Of a stretch of DNA of 64,000 nucleotides, positions 50,379 through 58,429 are shown piece by piece. Numbering within the stretch: position 1 is the first letter of the stretch; the number at the start of each line of letters is the position of its first letter. Source of the stretch: Parasedimentitalea maritima (GTDB lineage: Bacteria > Pseudomonadota > Alphaproteobacteria > Rhodobacterales > Rhodobacteraceae); NCBI RefSeq assembly GCF_005771405.1, contig NZ_VAUA01000003.1, positions 124,001-188,000 on the forward strand, written 5' to 3'. Position numbers and translations under genes: made by a program. The notes beneath the pieces are model-generated. The model had not been told where the DNA came from and ran no database searches. It saw nothing but the letters and a program-made list of their open reading frames with translations.

Positions 50379-50426
50379 GTACGAAATTTTCGCATTATAC
50401 CCTTGACCGATACGAGAATTTCGTAT
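50379..50426. promoter_or_regulatory. Operator pair O3-O4 upstream of the integrase operon
   Basis: O3, GTACGAAATTTTCGCAT (50379-50395), and O4, ATACGAGAATTTCGTAT (50410-50426; arms ATACGA and TCGTAT exactly complementary), share the RTACGA-N5-TCGYAY form of O1-O2. They lie 32 bases upstream of the first rightward gene of the integrase unit, so the same repressor probably controls it. Confidence 0.8.
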
Positions 50427-50457
50427 CAAACGGAGTTACAAAACGATGGAGAATTAA

Positions 50458-50739
50458 ATGTCTGAAAAACAAACACAGAACATTCATTTGGCCCGCAAAA
50501 TAGCCCTGCGGCCAGAAGAATACATTGACGATCCAAGCCAGTTCACGACGGCCTGGGTCGCGCTGAAGGCCGCCCGTGGTCAGAGCATCGACACCAGCCG
50601 TCTGCGCGCTGCCCACCTGATTGAGCGCCCCCTGCCCGCCTCTGAGCCAACTGAGGTCGAGAAGTGTTTGCAACGGGTGGCTGAAAAGACCCGCGAACTC
50701 ATTCAAGCCCGACGATCCAATCTGCCGCCAGCCGCTTGA
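50458..50739 (+). CDS. Hypothetical phage early protein (93 aa)
   Basis: 93 residues (LARKIALRPEEYIDDPSQFT; VALKAARGQSIDTSRLRAAH; VEKCLQRVAEKTRELIQARR), mostly helical, family not recognised. It is the first gene of the rightward integrase unit, directly after operators O3-O4, so its expression should follow the lysogeny switch. It may be an anti-repressor or a regulator of excision, but nothing in the sequence proves this. Confidence 0.65.
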   Translation: MSEKQTQNIHLARKIALRPEEYIDDPSQFTTAWVALKAARGQSIDTSRLRAAHLIERPLPASEPTEVEKCLQRVAEKTRELIQARRSNLPPAA

Positions 50740-50888
50740 AGACTTTCGCGATGCTGCCCAGTAATATCACCTTCACCGACACCAGCAGCATGAACTCTGC
50801 TGCTGCAGGGGCGCGGCTCAGCCGCCACTCACGTGAACAAGCCGCGCCCCTAAGAACACACCCAACAACAGACAAAGGAGAGTGATCG

Positions 50889-51056
50889 ATGGGTGAGCGA
50901 CCGGTATTTAAGCCTGCTGACCTGAGACGCGCCGTAACGGAATGGGCGGCACAAGGGTTTTCTGTGCGAATAGAACCCGACGGAAGTGTTTTAATCACTC
51001 CACCTACTGCGCAGCCATCCCAAGATCCCTTTGACCTGGTAGATATGAAACGATGA
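50889..51056 (+). CDS. Small protein upstream of integrase, possible excision factor (55 aa)
   Basis: 55 residues: GERPVFKPADLRRAVTEWAA, then QGFSVRIEPDGSVLITPP. It is preceded by AAGGAGAG (50876-50883) and its stop overlaps the integrase ATG (ATGA), so the two are translationally coupled. Short proteins of this form commonly precede integrases in rhodobacterial prophages. An excisionase-like role is inferred from the coupling. Confidence 0.65.
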   Translation: MGERPVFKPADLRRAVTEWAAQGFSVRIEPDGSVLITPPTAQPSQDPFDLVDMKR

Positions 51057-52033
51057 GGCGAGACCTTCCAGCACACGTCTATGACAAGTACGGCATCCTG
51101 TATTTCCAGCGAAGAGGCTACAAGTCTGCACGCATTGCCTCACGACCCGGCAGCAAAGAGTTTGCCCTGGAGTACGCCGCGCTGCTGAATGGCGCACAAC
51201 CTGCCCCACCGTCGGGGAAGACTTTCTCGTCGCTGGTGACGAGCTATGAGCGCAGCCAGCGATATCAGAACCTGGCCCCTCGCACTGCACGGGACTACGA
51301 CAAGGTGCTGGCATGGGTACGAAAGAAGCTCGGTCCACTGCCAGTCGACAGTATGCGTCGCAAGGATTTGATCCGGGCACGTGACGCCAACGCTGAAACC
51401 GTTCGGTTTGCCAACTACATCGTGCAGGTCGTGCGCATCCTGCTCGAGCATGCCATCGATATTGGCTGGCGTGATGACAATCCTGCCAAAGGCGTATCGC
51501 TACTGAAATCTGAAACTCCAGCTCGGCAACCCTGGCCACCTGAAAAGATCGACGCATTCAGAAAACACGCCAGCGGGCGCGCGCTGCTGATATTCGAACT
51601 GTGCCTTGGGACAGGTCAACGCATCGGGGATGTGCTCAAAATGCGATGGAGTGACATTGAGAGCGACGGCATTAACGTCACCCAAGGAAAGACCGGTACG
51701 GTGCTATGGGTGCCCTTCACTGCGCCGCTAAGAACGCTAATTTCCGAAACACCTAAAGTCGGGCCGACAATATGCGCCTGGGGGCGTGGCAAGCCGTCAA
51801 GTTACCGCAGCGCCCATGAACTGGTCATGAATGTCCGCAAGCAGATTGATGGGGTTGACTACGACCTACACGGGCTACGCTATTCTGCAGCGGCGGAGCT
51901 CGCATCACTCGGTTGCTCAGATGAGCTTATCATGGCCGTAACTGGCCACCAGACACGAGCAATGGTTGCGCGCTACGCTGGGTCTGCCCGGCAAGTATCA
52001 AGGGCCAAGGAAGCCCAAAAGCTCCGAAAATGA
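51053..52033 (+). CDS. Tyrosine-type phage integrase
   Basis: 326 residues. Catalyses site-specific recombination at the tRNA-Cys 3' end. An N-terminal arm-binding region (PAHVYDKYGILYFQRRGYKS), a core-binding SAM-like domain (about 55-150) and a catalytic domain with all expected residues: R190 (GTGQRIGDVL), K213 (TQGKTG), H273 and R276 (LHGLRYSA), H299 (GHQTR) and Y308 (ARYAG). It lies 5.6 kb from the right att copy; the cargo block 52.0-57.2 kb fills the gap. Confidence 0.93.
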   Translation: MRRDLPAHVYDKYGILYFQRRGYKSARIASRPGSKEFALEYAALLNGAQPAPPSGKTFSSLVTSYERSQRYQNLAPRTARDYDKVLAWVRKKLGPLPVDSMRRKDLIRARDANAETVRFANYIVQVVRILLEHAIDIGWRDDNPAKGVSLLKSETPARQPWPPEKIDAFRKHASGRALLIFELCLGTGQRIGDVLKMRWSDIESDGINVTQGKTGTVLWVPFTAPLRTLISETPKVGPTICAWGRGKPSSYRSAHELVMNVRKQIDGVDYDLHGLRYSAAAELASLGCSDELIMAVTGHQTRAMVARYAGSARQVSRAKEAQKLRK

Positions 52034-52052
52034 CGGGCCCGCTTTAATGGCC

Positions 52053-53015
52053 TCAGAGGCCAGCCCAAATCCTATGTGCATTTAGAGCCTCCAAGCTCGG
52101 GCGCAGGTTTTCCTTTTCCGGAAAAGCAATGAAACTACCATTCAACATACCATAATGCTCGGATCCGCCAATCTCAGGCGCGAGCAGCACTCTGTATTCT
52201 CCGTCGATCGCGAGGAAGCCTTGATCGAAAAGCGAATGGATATCAGCGCGCAACAGCATCCCGTTAGGGATCCCATTTGAATGCTCGCCTTTGTAAGGGG
52301 AGATGTGGGCCGCCTCGAGCCCTGCAAGAACATCACAACCGGTTATGCAGCAGCGAGCATCATAAGCTCCGATAAGAGCATTTCGAAAACCTGCCTGGCC
52401 GCGCCGCTTGGCCACAAAGGACAGTGCAAACTCGCGCAAATCCTGATCTGACAATTCCCCTTCCGGCGTCTGGGGTTCCGATACGCTAAGAATTTTCGCT
52501 CGAGCGGCCGTTGCGTCTTGTTCAATTACTTCCAAATCCAGCTCGCCGTTGTCAGCAAGCCCACTAATCGTAAAATACCCTTTTTCCCAATTCGTAACGA
52601 AGCCGAGCCCTAGCACGTCATATTCCGCTCTGGGCTTATCCTGCCGCTTTATGAGGAAGCCCACCGGAATGCGCTGTTCCATGCAGAGCATCAGCCCACG
52701 GTTGCCTGCAGACTTATCTCGTTCGGACGGATCGTGCCGCTCCTGAAAATATTGACATGTCCAACTACCATCCGGGCGATACTCCACATCTTTATCCGGA
52801 TATGGTCCATCCTGCAGTGTACGAACACTCAACGCATGATCTGTATAACTAGGCTTGTATATGCCCTTTGGGGCCGACGATAATCGAACACCCTGGTCAG
52901 CGCGGTCCTTCATCTCGGCCCAAGAAACACGGCGTCCGCGGTTTTCATTGAACCAAAGCAAGGCACTTAAATGCGGACCCTCCAAGCCTTGCAGTGCATC
53001 ATTTAATGTTAGCAT
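52053..53015 (-). CDS. HNH endonuclease with SRA-like N-terminal region
   Basis: About 320 residues from ATG at 53015 (GAGGGG five bases upstream). The C-terminal part is an HNH_2-type nuclease: ARCCITGCDVLAGLEAAHIS, then PNGMLLRADIHSLFDQGFLA, with the metal and catalytic His residues. The N-terminal ~190 residues (KGIYKPSYTDHALSVRTLQD; GSWTCQYFQERHDP; NRGLMLCMEQRIPVGFLI) resemble the base-recognition SRA-like domains of modification-dependent restriction enzymes such as the McrA group. It is probably a cargo nuclease attacking modified phage DNA. It is convergent with the integrase gene. Confidence 0.8.
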   Translation of the reverse strand: MLTLNDALQGLEGPHLSALLWFNENRGRRVSWAEMKDRADQGVRLSSAPKGIYKPSYTDHALSVRTLQDGPYPDKDVEYRPDGSWTCQYFQERHDPSERDKSAGNRGLMLCMEQRIPVGFLIKRQDKPRAEYDVLGLGFVTNWEKGYFTISGLADNGELDLEVIEQDATAARAKILSVSEPQTPEGELSDQDLREFALSFVAKRRGQAGFRNALIGAYDARCCITGCDVLAGLEAAHISPYKGEHSNGIPNGMLLRADIHSLFDQGFLAIDGEYRVLLAPEIGGSEHYGMLNGSFIAFPEKENLRPSLEALNAHRIWAGL

Positions 53016-53063
53016 CACGCCCCTCTTAACAATTCGTTCACCAAATTTCTTGAAAATCACGCT

Positions 53064-53264
53064 ATGCGTGTATGGAAAGCTGAAGCATCAAAAACAGAAG
53101 ACAGGCAACCTAGCAAGTGGGGACATGTACTTGCAGTCTCTGAGACAGAAGCGCTGGACCTGTGCCAACGAACCAGCGGTCTCCCGTTCAATTGGGTTCA
53201 CGCCATGCAGGAGCGTATGCTCTGGCCTGGTGCGTCGGGAGAGATGACAAATTGGTCTGAGTAG
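53064..53264 (+). CDS. Small hypothetical cargo protein (66 aa)
   Basis: 66 residues (RVWKAEASKTEDRQPSKWGH; VLAVSETEALDLCQRTSGLP; WVHAMQERMLWPGASG). Codon use looks like real coding sequence and the composition is balanced. Divergent from the HNH gene with 48 bases between starts. No clear ribosome-binding site. Family unknown. Confidence 0.45.
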   Translation: MRVWKAEASKTEDRQPSKWGHVLAVSETEALDLCQRTSGLPFNWVHAMQERMLWPGASGEMTNWSE

Positions 53265-53574
53265 CCCTTTTTCCTGCTGTCGCCCCACTTGAGGCGTTTG
53301 CGCCGTAACCTGCCGTTCGTGCAAAACACGTCCAACGCCAGTTCCCAGCCCATAATGGACATGGCTGATCCGAACCTCCGACGGGAAGCGAACGTTCCCT
53401 GCAAGTGCGAACCAAACTCAAACAGAGTCTCTAAACAGACTTTGCATACCGACTGAAGTACCGTAGCTTGTCTAAATGTTCCGTTACACCTGCGCTTTTC
53501 AACGACTATTCAATTGGTTATGCATTCTCTCGATACAATCGATAAGACGATATCATTTAAAGTTCGGAAAAAGT
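53265..53574. other. Gene-free stretch with a degenerate repeat
   Basis: It holds a copy (53309-53357; CTGCCGTTCGTG, then CCAGCCC) of a decayed repeat also seen near 28528 and 56638. The promoter of the 53575 gene should be in the AT-rich part around 53480-53560. Confidence 0.45.
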
Positions 53575-55341
53575 ATGTTCCCAAATTATATTCGCGATCT
53601 ACCGCTCCCAAACGACAGTATTTCACCGAAGCTGAAGTCGCTGCTCACACCAATCGGTTTAGACCCCTTCGAGCGCCCAGAAATATCATCGCGCTATGAG
53701 CATGATCAGTACGGCTCGCAATACGAAGCCATCCACATGATTATGGCCTTAACAGATGGGCCTGAGACAATTTCAGTGGACGATTTTGAAGAAACGTCTG
53801 ACGGCGTCGTGAGCTTTTCAACTCCTATTGTTGACAAATTAGGTGGGCTGACTGACCCAGCCCCTAACATATCAGGCCATGACTATGTCGTGGCGTCTTC
53901 CGGGAACGGTTCTTTCTATACTTATCATTTAGCTGAGAAAGTATGGATGACACTAGGCTTGTCACCTCGATGTATCGGCGGAAGTGATCAAAAAATCATA
54001 TTTGATGATTTATCTCTTCCTGAGTTTGGTGTGGCTGAGGGCGAAATTTCTAGTTCGTATCATTTTGAATCCAGCCGAAACGTCAGTTGGCGAATGTCCA
54101 ATGAGTACCTTAGAAATTACCTTTGGATGCGTGGAAAATACGGGACGAGGGTTTTCTTTTACGAGGCAAATATTACTGAAACTCCCGATATTACTGCAAT
54201 GCTGGGTACAGAAACACACGTCACCTTGAAGCCTGAAGGCGGGTGGTATGACCTATGCGTCCAGCGCATCAACAGTGAAGTCCGGGTACAGCTTTGGGCT
54301 GTGGTTTGCGCAATCTCTCCCGAAAAATGTCAATTACAATCAGCGGATAACTTGACTTGGCCTGGGGTGAGCGGAGTGATGAATCATCAGCGCGCCAACG
54401 CCCTTATGAATACTTCAGTCATGTATCTTTGTGACAGTTTTCTGGATCGCTACGAGCAAAATAGCTTTTACGACACCACACCTTTTTACGGGTATGGCAG
54501 TTGGACATGCAATCCATCGTACTCTGGGCAATGGTCCTTCACTGACTGCCGTCGCATAGGTCGAAACTTGATAAAGGTGGGCCTCCGAGAATTGTATAAA
54601 GGCAAGCCAGACAGAGAAATAGTTTGGGCGCACTCGCATGTTGTTGCTCAAGGTGTGGTTGATCAAACTGACTTGAGCGAGGAGCATATCGTTGCCAAGG
54701 TTCAACGTTTTCTTGAGGCGCTTCTGGACCTTGCGGATGGGCTAGCATGGTTAGCGGAAGAATTGGGAACCGCGAGTGTATCCTGCGAAGAGTTGATTGG
54801 TATATCGCGCGAAGAGCTAAGCGCTGAGCGGTGGCTACCTTATCCCAAGCTTAGCCGCCTTGCTCAGGTTGCTCCCCTTGACATGACAGAGCAACAATTT
54901 CTCTCACGGTGCAAAGAAATCCATGAACTATGGCAAAAGCTTCCCAATGGTGTCGTCAGGAGGATAGTTGATCAAGGAGGCCACGACGTGAAGACATACA
55001 AAGGCTTCGGCAGCCTGAAACTCTTGCAGATTATGACAAATGTTCTCGAGCGGCTTAACCGTAACCACGAGACAACGGCCAACTTCAGTGCAGATCATCA
55101 AGATGCAGAAGTGATTGATCGCAATCCTAAACTGGCATCACTTTTCCTGACAGCTGACCTTCGAAATGCAGATGCTCACAACGGTGGATCAGTATCGCAG
55201 ACACTTAGCGATCTGGGGTTCGATATGTCTCAAACGAATTCAGGCTATGGAAGAGCATTAGACTACGTCTTTGATCAAAATATTACTTCCTTCACCCATG
55301 TAGCTGCGGAGGTCAGCGCCTTACGAAAACGAAGTTCTTAG
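53575..55341 (+). CDS. Large uncharacterised cargo protein with HEPN-like R-x4-H motif
   Basis: About 588 residues from ATG at 53575 (the frame opens to 53476 but that stretch is low-quality). Family not recognised. The N-terminal ~330 residues look beta/mixed (SGHDYVVASSGNGSFYTYHL; LKPEGGWYDLCVQRINSEVR). The C-terminal ~230 are helical and include FLTADLRNADAHNGGSVSQT, where R530-N-x3-H535 matches the canonical RNase motif (R-N-x3-H) of HEPN domains. This order (sensor-like N-terminus, HEPN C-terminus) occurs in ApeA-type abortive infection proteins. AT-richer than the phage genes, in the cargo block, with its own promoter. RNase activity is inferred. Confidence 0.6.
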   Translation: MFPNYIRDLPLPNDSISPKLKSLLTPIGLDPFERPEISSRYEHDQYGSQYEAIHMIMALTDGPETISVDDFEETSDGVVSFSTPIVDKLGGLTDPAPNISGHDYVVASSGNGSFYTYHLAEKVWMTLGLSPRCIGGSDQKIIFDDLSLPEFGVAEGEISSSYHFESSRNVSWRMSNEYLRNYLWMRGKYGTRVFFYEANITETPDITAMLGTETHVTLKPEGGWYDLCVQRINSEVRVQLWAVVCAISPEKCQLQSADNLTWPGVSGVMNHQRANALMNTSVMYLCDSFLDRYEQNSFYDTTPFYGYGSWTCNPSYSGQWSFTDCRRIGRNLIKVGLRELYKGKPDREIVWAHSHVVAQGVVDQTDLSEEHIVAKVQRFLEALLDLADGLAWLAEELGTASVSCEELIGISREELSAERWLPYPKLSRLAQVAPLDMTEQQFLSRCKEIHELWQKLPNGVVRRIVDQGGHDVKTYKGFGSLKLLQIMTNVLERLNRNHETTANFSADHQDAEVIDRNPKLASLFLTADLRNADAHNGGSVSQTLSDLGFDMSQTNSGYGRALDYVFDQNITSFTHVAAEVSALRKRSS

Positions 55342-55561
55342 GGTTACCTCGCGGCACGCGGGGATTGGAGATCGATATGCAAAATGAAAGCGTAAAACTA
55401 GCTTACTGCTGCAACAATAAGGTCTGCACCGCTGGACAAGACCTCCTGGCCAATGCTCGCTAGTGGGATGTTGCAAACCTGCCGTCGATGTTTACGGTAC
55501 GAACAACCGCTTTACGATACGGGCAAAAACAGCGCGGGCCTTTTGGCAGGCGGCAATCAGC

Positions 55562-56398
55562 TTAGGCTGTCCCTAGGTATATCGGCGTTGCCTTCAAGTC
55601 GATAAGCGGCACATTACACAATTCATGTCGAAGACTGTTCATCGCACTGTTCACATCGTTCCATGTATTGAGCGCCACGGTGACTTCAAGCGATTTCTCG
55701 ATAGGTAAGACGGCAAGCGCGTGCTTTCGAAGACTGCCCGTACCATGGATTTCAGGCGTTCTAGCTTTGTCTAACCGTTCAATCTTCTTCATCAAGATGT
55801 CCACCGCCGGATCAGGGAAAAACTCGCTAGCGTAAAATCGATCAACAAAGTCTCGGTATAGTGGGGGAATACTTTGAAAATCCATCACAAGCGAGTGCTG
55901 TAAGCCTTTGGGCAGATCACTCCACTTTGCAACGATCTTTCTAAATGCCTTCTTTTTACTGTTTGCACTGTGGTAACGCTCATATTTGTCGGGTTCATTG
56001 AGAAGAATAAGAAAACCAAGATACTTGTCCCAGAATGACCGAGCTAAGGTAATCACAGAAATCGCTGACTTGAGCATATCGAGCTTTGTTTCAAACATCC
56101 AAAAATCCTCAAGTGTGTCCGGCAGGCTATCAGAAAGCTCGTTATGAGCGATCCCGCTGATCTTGCTATTCCAATTGCCTGCAACAACGCCGTTTTCCTG
56201 CGCTATGAACGCATAGGTCAGACGCAAGTCCGTGAGGGCCGCGAGTAGCTTTGCGCCATTGTCCCGATGCTCCAAGGTTTGAAATGCATTGGCCATGAAG
56301 GTTCCGTATGCACTGGATGGGCCAACTTTTTTGGCGGTGGCCCGACAAACGAATTCATCAAATATCTGGTAATCTGCAAGTGAGTTTAAGGTGAACAA
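55562..56398 (-). CDS. Helical cargo protein with possible HEPN R-x4-H motif
   Basis: 278 residues, nearly all helix (LARSFWDKYLGFLILLNEPD; KAFRKIVAKWSDLPKGLQHS; MKKIERLDKARTPEIHGTGS). RTPEIH (213-218) fits R-x4-H, and the R..E.H pattern followed by GSLRKHA recalls the active site of Cthe_2314-type HEPN proteins. The family is not otherwise recognised. It faces the 53575 gene tail to tail with 220 bases between, so both may belong to one cargo set. The start codon and function are not certain. Confidence 0.55.
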   Translation of the reverse strand: MFTLNSLADYQIFDEFVCRATAKKVGPSSAYGTFMANAFQTLEHRDNGAKLLAALTDLRLTYAFIAQENGVVAGNWNSKISGIAHNELSDSLPDTLEDFWMFETKLDMLKSAISVITLARSFWDKYLGFLILLNEPDKYERYHSANSKKKAFRKIVAKWSDLPKGLQHSLVMDFQSIPPLYRDFVDRFYASEFFPDPAVDILMKKIERLDKARTPEIHGTGSLRKHALAVLPIEKSLEVTVALNTWNDVNSAMNSLRHELCNVPLIDLKATPIYLGTA

Positions 56399-56722
56399 TC
56401 CAAAGCCCTTTTTGTAACTAGTTTTGCACTATCATGTCTCGGTCTCTTGCCGCTCCACCTTTGCTAAACCAGAGGCTCTCACGTCAGCTTCGCTAACAAA
56501 AGATGAAAGTAGGAGGCAGAACTTACGGTAAGATGCTGTTTGATGAAACCCCACCAAAGTCAGGATTGGTCCGCTGATCCGTCGGCCACGACAAGACTTT
56601 GCAAAGGTTCCTATCTGCGCATTTCTGACGTTGATGCAGAATGCGTCTAATAGCTGCTCCCAGCCCTTTTACGACCTTGGTGCCCGGCACCGCATCCGGC
56701 ACTAAGGGCCGTCCAGAACGGT
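56399..56722. other. Gene-free stretch with a degenerate repeat
   Basis: No gene. A copy of the dispersed repeat lies at 56638-56713 (CCAGCCCTTTTACGAC; GGCACTAAGGGC), matching 28528-28630. The promoter of the leftward 55562-56398 gene is expected in the first 100 bases. Confidence 0.5.
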
Positions 56723-57232
56723 TCACGCCTCGCCAGAAAACTCAAGTGCCTGAACTGCATAGTTTAGAGCATCAGCTGTCGTAGAGTTTACTTTTTTGAA
56801 TTCTTCCCATGATGCCGAAGGCAATAAAAATCGGGTCTCAGAAGTTTGTGAGGAAATATTTTCAAGAAAATGTTCCATGCCGTCCAAACTGATTAGGGCA
56901 TTCACCACGATATCGATTTCATCCAGTTCGAGCAGGCCAAGATCGGCTGTAAGCTGCTCAGAAAACAACCTATGTATTCGACCAACAGATAAGAACTCAT
57001 CGTTTGGGCGCTGAGCTTCAATATTTTTCTTTAGCGCACGTGCATAGTTTCGGAGCTCTGCAGCCAGTATCCGTCGCAGTGCTGTGCGCCTAGAGCCGAG
57101 CTGCCTTCTATGTTCCTCTCGCGCATTTTTGGAATTGGCGCGTAGCGTCCAGATTACACCAACAAAACCAACAACACCCACGAGCGTTGTTTGGAATTGC
57201 TCTAGGATCGCAAGGAATTCTGGGCTTGTCAT
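56723..57232 (-). CDS. Membrane-anchored helical cargo protein
   Basis: 169 residues, family unknown. One transmembrane segment near the N-terminus (FQTTLVGVVGFVGVIWTLR, about 13-31) is followed by a basic linker (NSKNAREEHRRQLGSRRTAL) and a cytoplasmic helical domain (LAAELRNYARALKKNIEAQR; LLELDEIDIVVNALISLDGM). Small one-pass proteins of this kind are common in phage cargo and membrane-acting defence sets. It is the last gene before the right att copy. Confidence 0.65.
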   Translation of the reverse strand: MTSPEFLAILEQFQTTLVGVVGFVGVIWTLRANSKNAREEHRRQLGSRRTALRRILAAELRNYARALKKNIEAQRPNDEFLSVGRIHRLFSEQLTADLGLLELDEIDIVVNALISLDGMEHFLENISSQTSETRFLLPSASWEEFKKVNSTTADALNYAVQALEFSGEA

Positions 57233-57596
57233 CTAATGCCTGCAACTTTTGAGAAATGTGAAGGCAACATGCTCTAGTAATTGTTGGCAAACAACTCCCA
57301 ATCTGCGCCGACTACGGATTCTCGGTGCTTGATATACTACCATAAATATCTGCTTCGACGGGCCGCATTGCAGCATCGCGAGAGTGAGTTGAGCAGCGGC
57401 TTTGGACCGTCCCCGTGATTTTCAAAGTACCCTTTCTGCGTAATGTTGCTGTTGGAGTTAGCCGCAGTGGATGTCCAGTACTCGCCTTATTGAACCAATA
57501 ACCTTGCACTATTGCTTCGCAACTTTCCTGTTTTGTTTCCACTTCATTCCGCCTATTCCGCAACGCATACTGCATAAAAATCAGCTACTTGGCTAC
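57233..57596. other. Right-end non-coding segment of the prophage
   Basis: No supported gene. It contains the direct-repeat partner (57516-57559) of the left-end repeat at 17976-18022. An 87-codon minus-strand frame here lacks a ribosome-binding site and is not called. Confidence 0.5.
57516..57559. repeat. Imperfect direct repeat just inside the right prophage end
   Basis: TTCGCAACTTTCCTGTTT through GCCTATTC; partner of 17976-18022. Possible integrase arm-site region. Confidence 0.5.
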
Positions 57597-57643
57597 GGAT
57601 TGCAAATCCGTGTACACGAGTTCGATTCTCGTACTCGCCTCCA
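57597..57643 (+). other. attR: 47-bp tRNA-Cys 3'-half fragment
   Basis: Identical to 17871-17917. Here the anticodon stem is intact (ACGGA / TCCGT around TTGCAAA), but the D-arm and the 5' acceptor GGCGAG are missing, so it is not a functional tRNA. Just after both copies the sequence TCAAT(C/G)ACTTAC is shared, so homology runs a little past the tRNA end. Confidence 0.88.
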
Positions 57644-58429
57644 AATATTTTCAATGACTTACGGATATCCTCCAATGCAAGGATCGCATATTTTACACAG
57701 CGTTTTTCAGATTTGTTCACTGTTCAGCCCCTTTTGCTTGTTTCAGAAGGTGTGACGTCGGCACCTAACGCCTCCTGTGCCTTGGCCTTTGACAGACTGG
57801 TTAACGCTGTGACATGGGCTCCGCGACGCTTAGCGAGTTGCACGAAACTACCCGACGGGCGGTGATCAGGACGTTGAAGGTGCTGGATGACTTCAATCGC
57901 GAGGGTTCAGGCATCGAGTTGACTTTTCACTGCGCGCAGAGCGGGTTGTGCGCAACCTGAACCGGATCAGCGTGCGGCGTGGTAAACCCAAAATCCGCAT
58001 CACGATCCTCAACCACTACAACGCTCTTGTCATACCTGACACCGAAGCCGTAGGAAAAATCCGCTTGGGCAAATGGTGGCCCGGCCCAAAGCCGATTTGT
58101 GCAACAAGGCCTTTTGGTACTGCGACAGTGGGGCTCCGCAAACTTGGCACCCTCTGGTCCGGTCTGACAGACGTGACGCACACCGACACTATTCGACCAA
58201 ATCAATTGAGACGGTCCAGCGGCAGATCCCAGGGCAGTCAGCAGCACATCTGGTAGGAGATGTTAGAGGGAGGGCCATCCTCCATATGGTGCAAACTCCA
58301 AACAGGTAAGACCGCCCCCCGGTGATCCCCGCCACATTCCACACCAATGGCCCGCATGAAGGCCGGGAGTTAACGCCCCGCCCCTCATTATTATGTCAAA
58401 GTGCTCTCAGCGCGGAACACAAAAGAATC
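57644..58429. other. Chromosomal flank with an IS remnant, no intact gene
   Basis: Between attR and the halogenase gene. The only recognisable content is the IS3-type transposase fragment at 57868-57993. The rest shows no gene. Confidence 0.5.
57868..57993 (+). pseudogene. IS3-family transposase remnant with a frameshift
   Basis: Frame 1 reads RTLKVLDDFNREGSGIELTF and stops shortly after. One base later in phase the reading continues DFSLRAERVVRNLNRI, then RRGKPKIRI. Together this is the conserved DDFNREGLGIEVDFSLPAERV..LN.I...RGKP region of the IS3 OrfB integrase core. A single base is missing near GAGTTGAC. Only ~40 codons survive and no inverted repeats are seen. Confidence 0.75.

Larger units (their letters stand above)
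17918..57596. mobile_element. Prophage (lambda-type head, P2-type contractile tail), ~39.7 kb
   Basis: Bounded by identical 47-bp tRNA-Cys fragments. It contains tyrosine integrase, cro/cI-type switch, initiator with iterons, lysis cassette, terminase, portal, protease-capsid, head-tail joining genes and a complete P2-like tail set ordered V to D. Structural genes run leftward; integrase and cI-like genes run rightward. No structural gene looks broken, so it may be inducible. Cargo occurs at 28.4-31.5, 42.5-46.8 and 52.0-57.2 kb. Confidence 0.9.

Noticed and set aside
57312-57575. 87-codon minus-strand ORF near attR
   Set aside because: No ribosome-binding site, low-quality composition, overlaps the end repeat.
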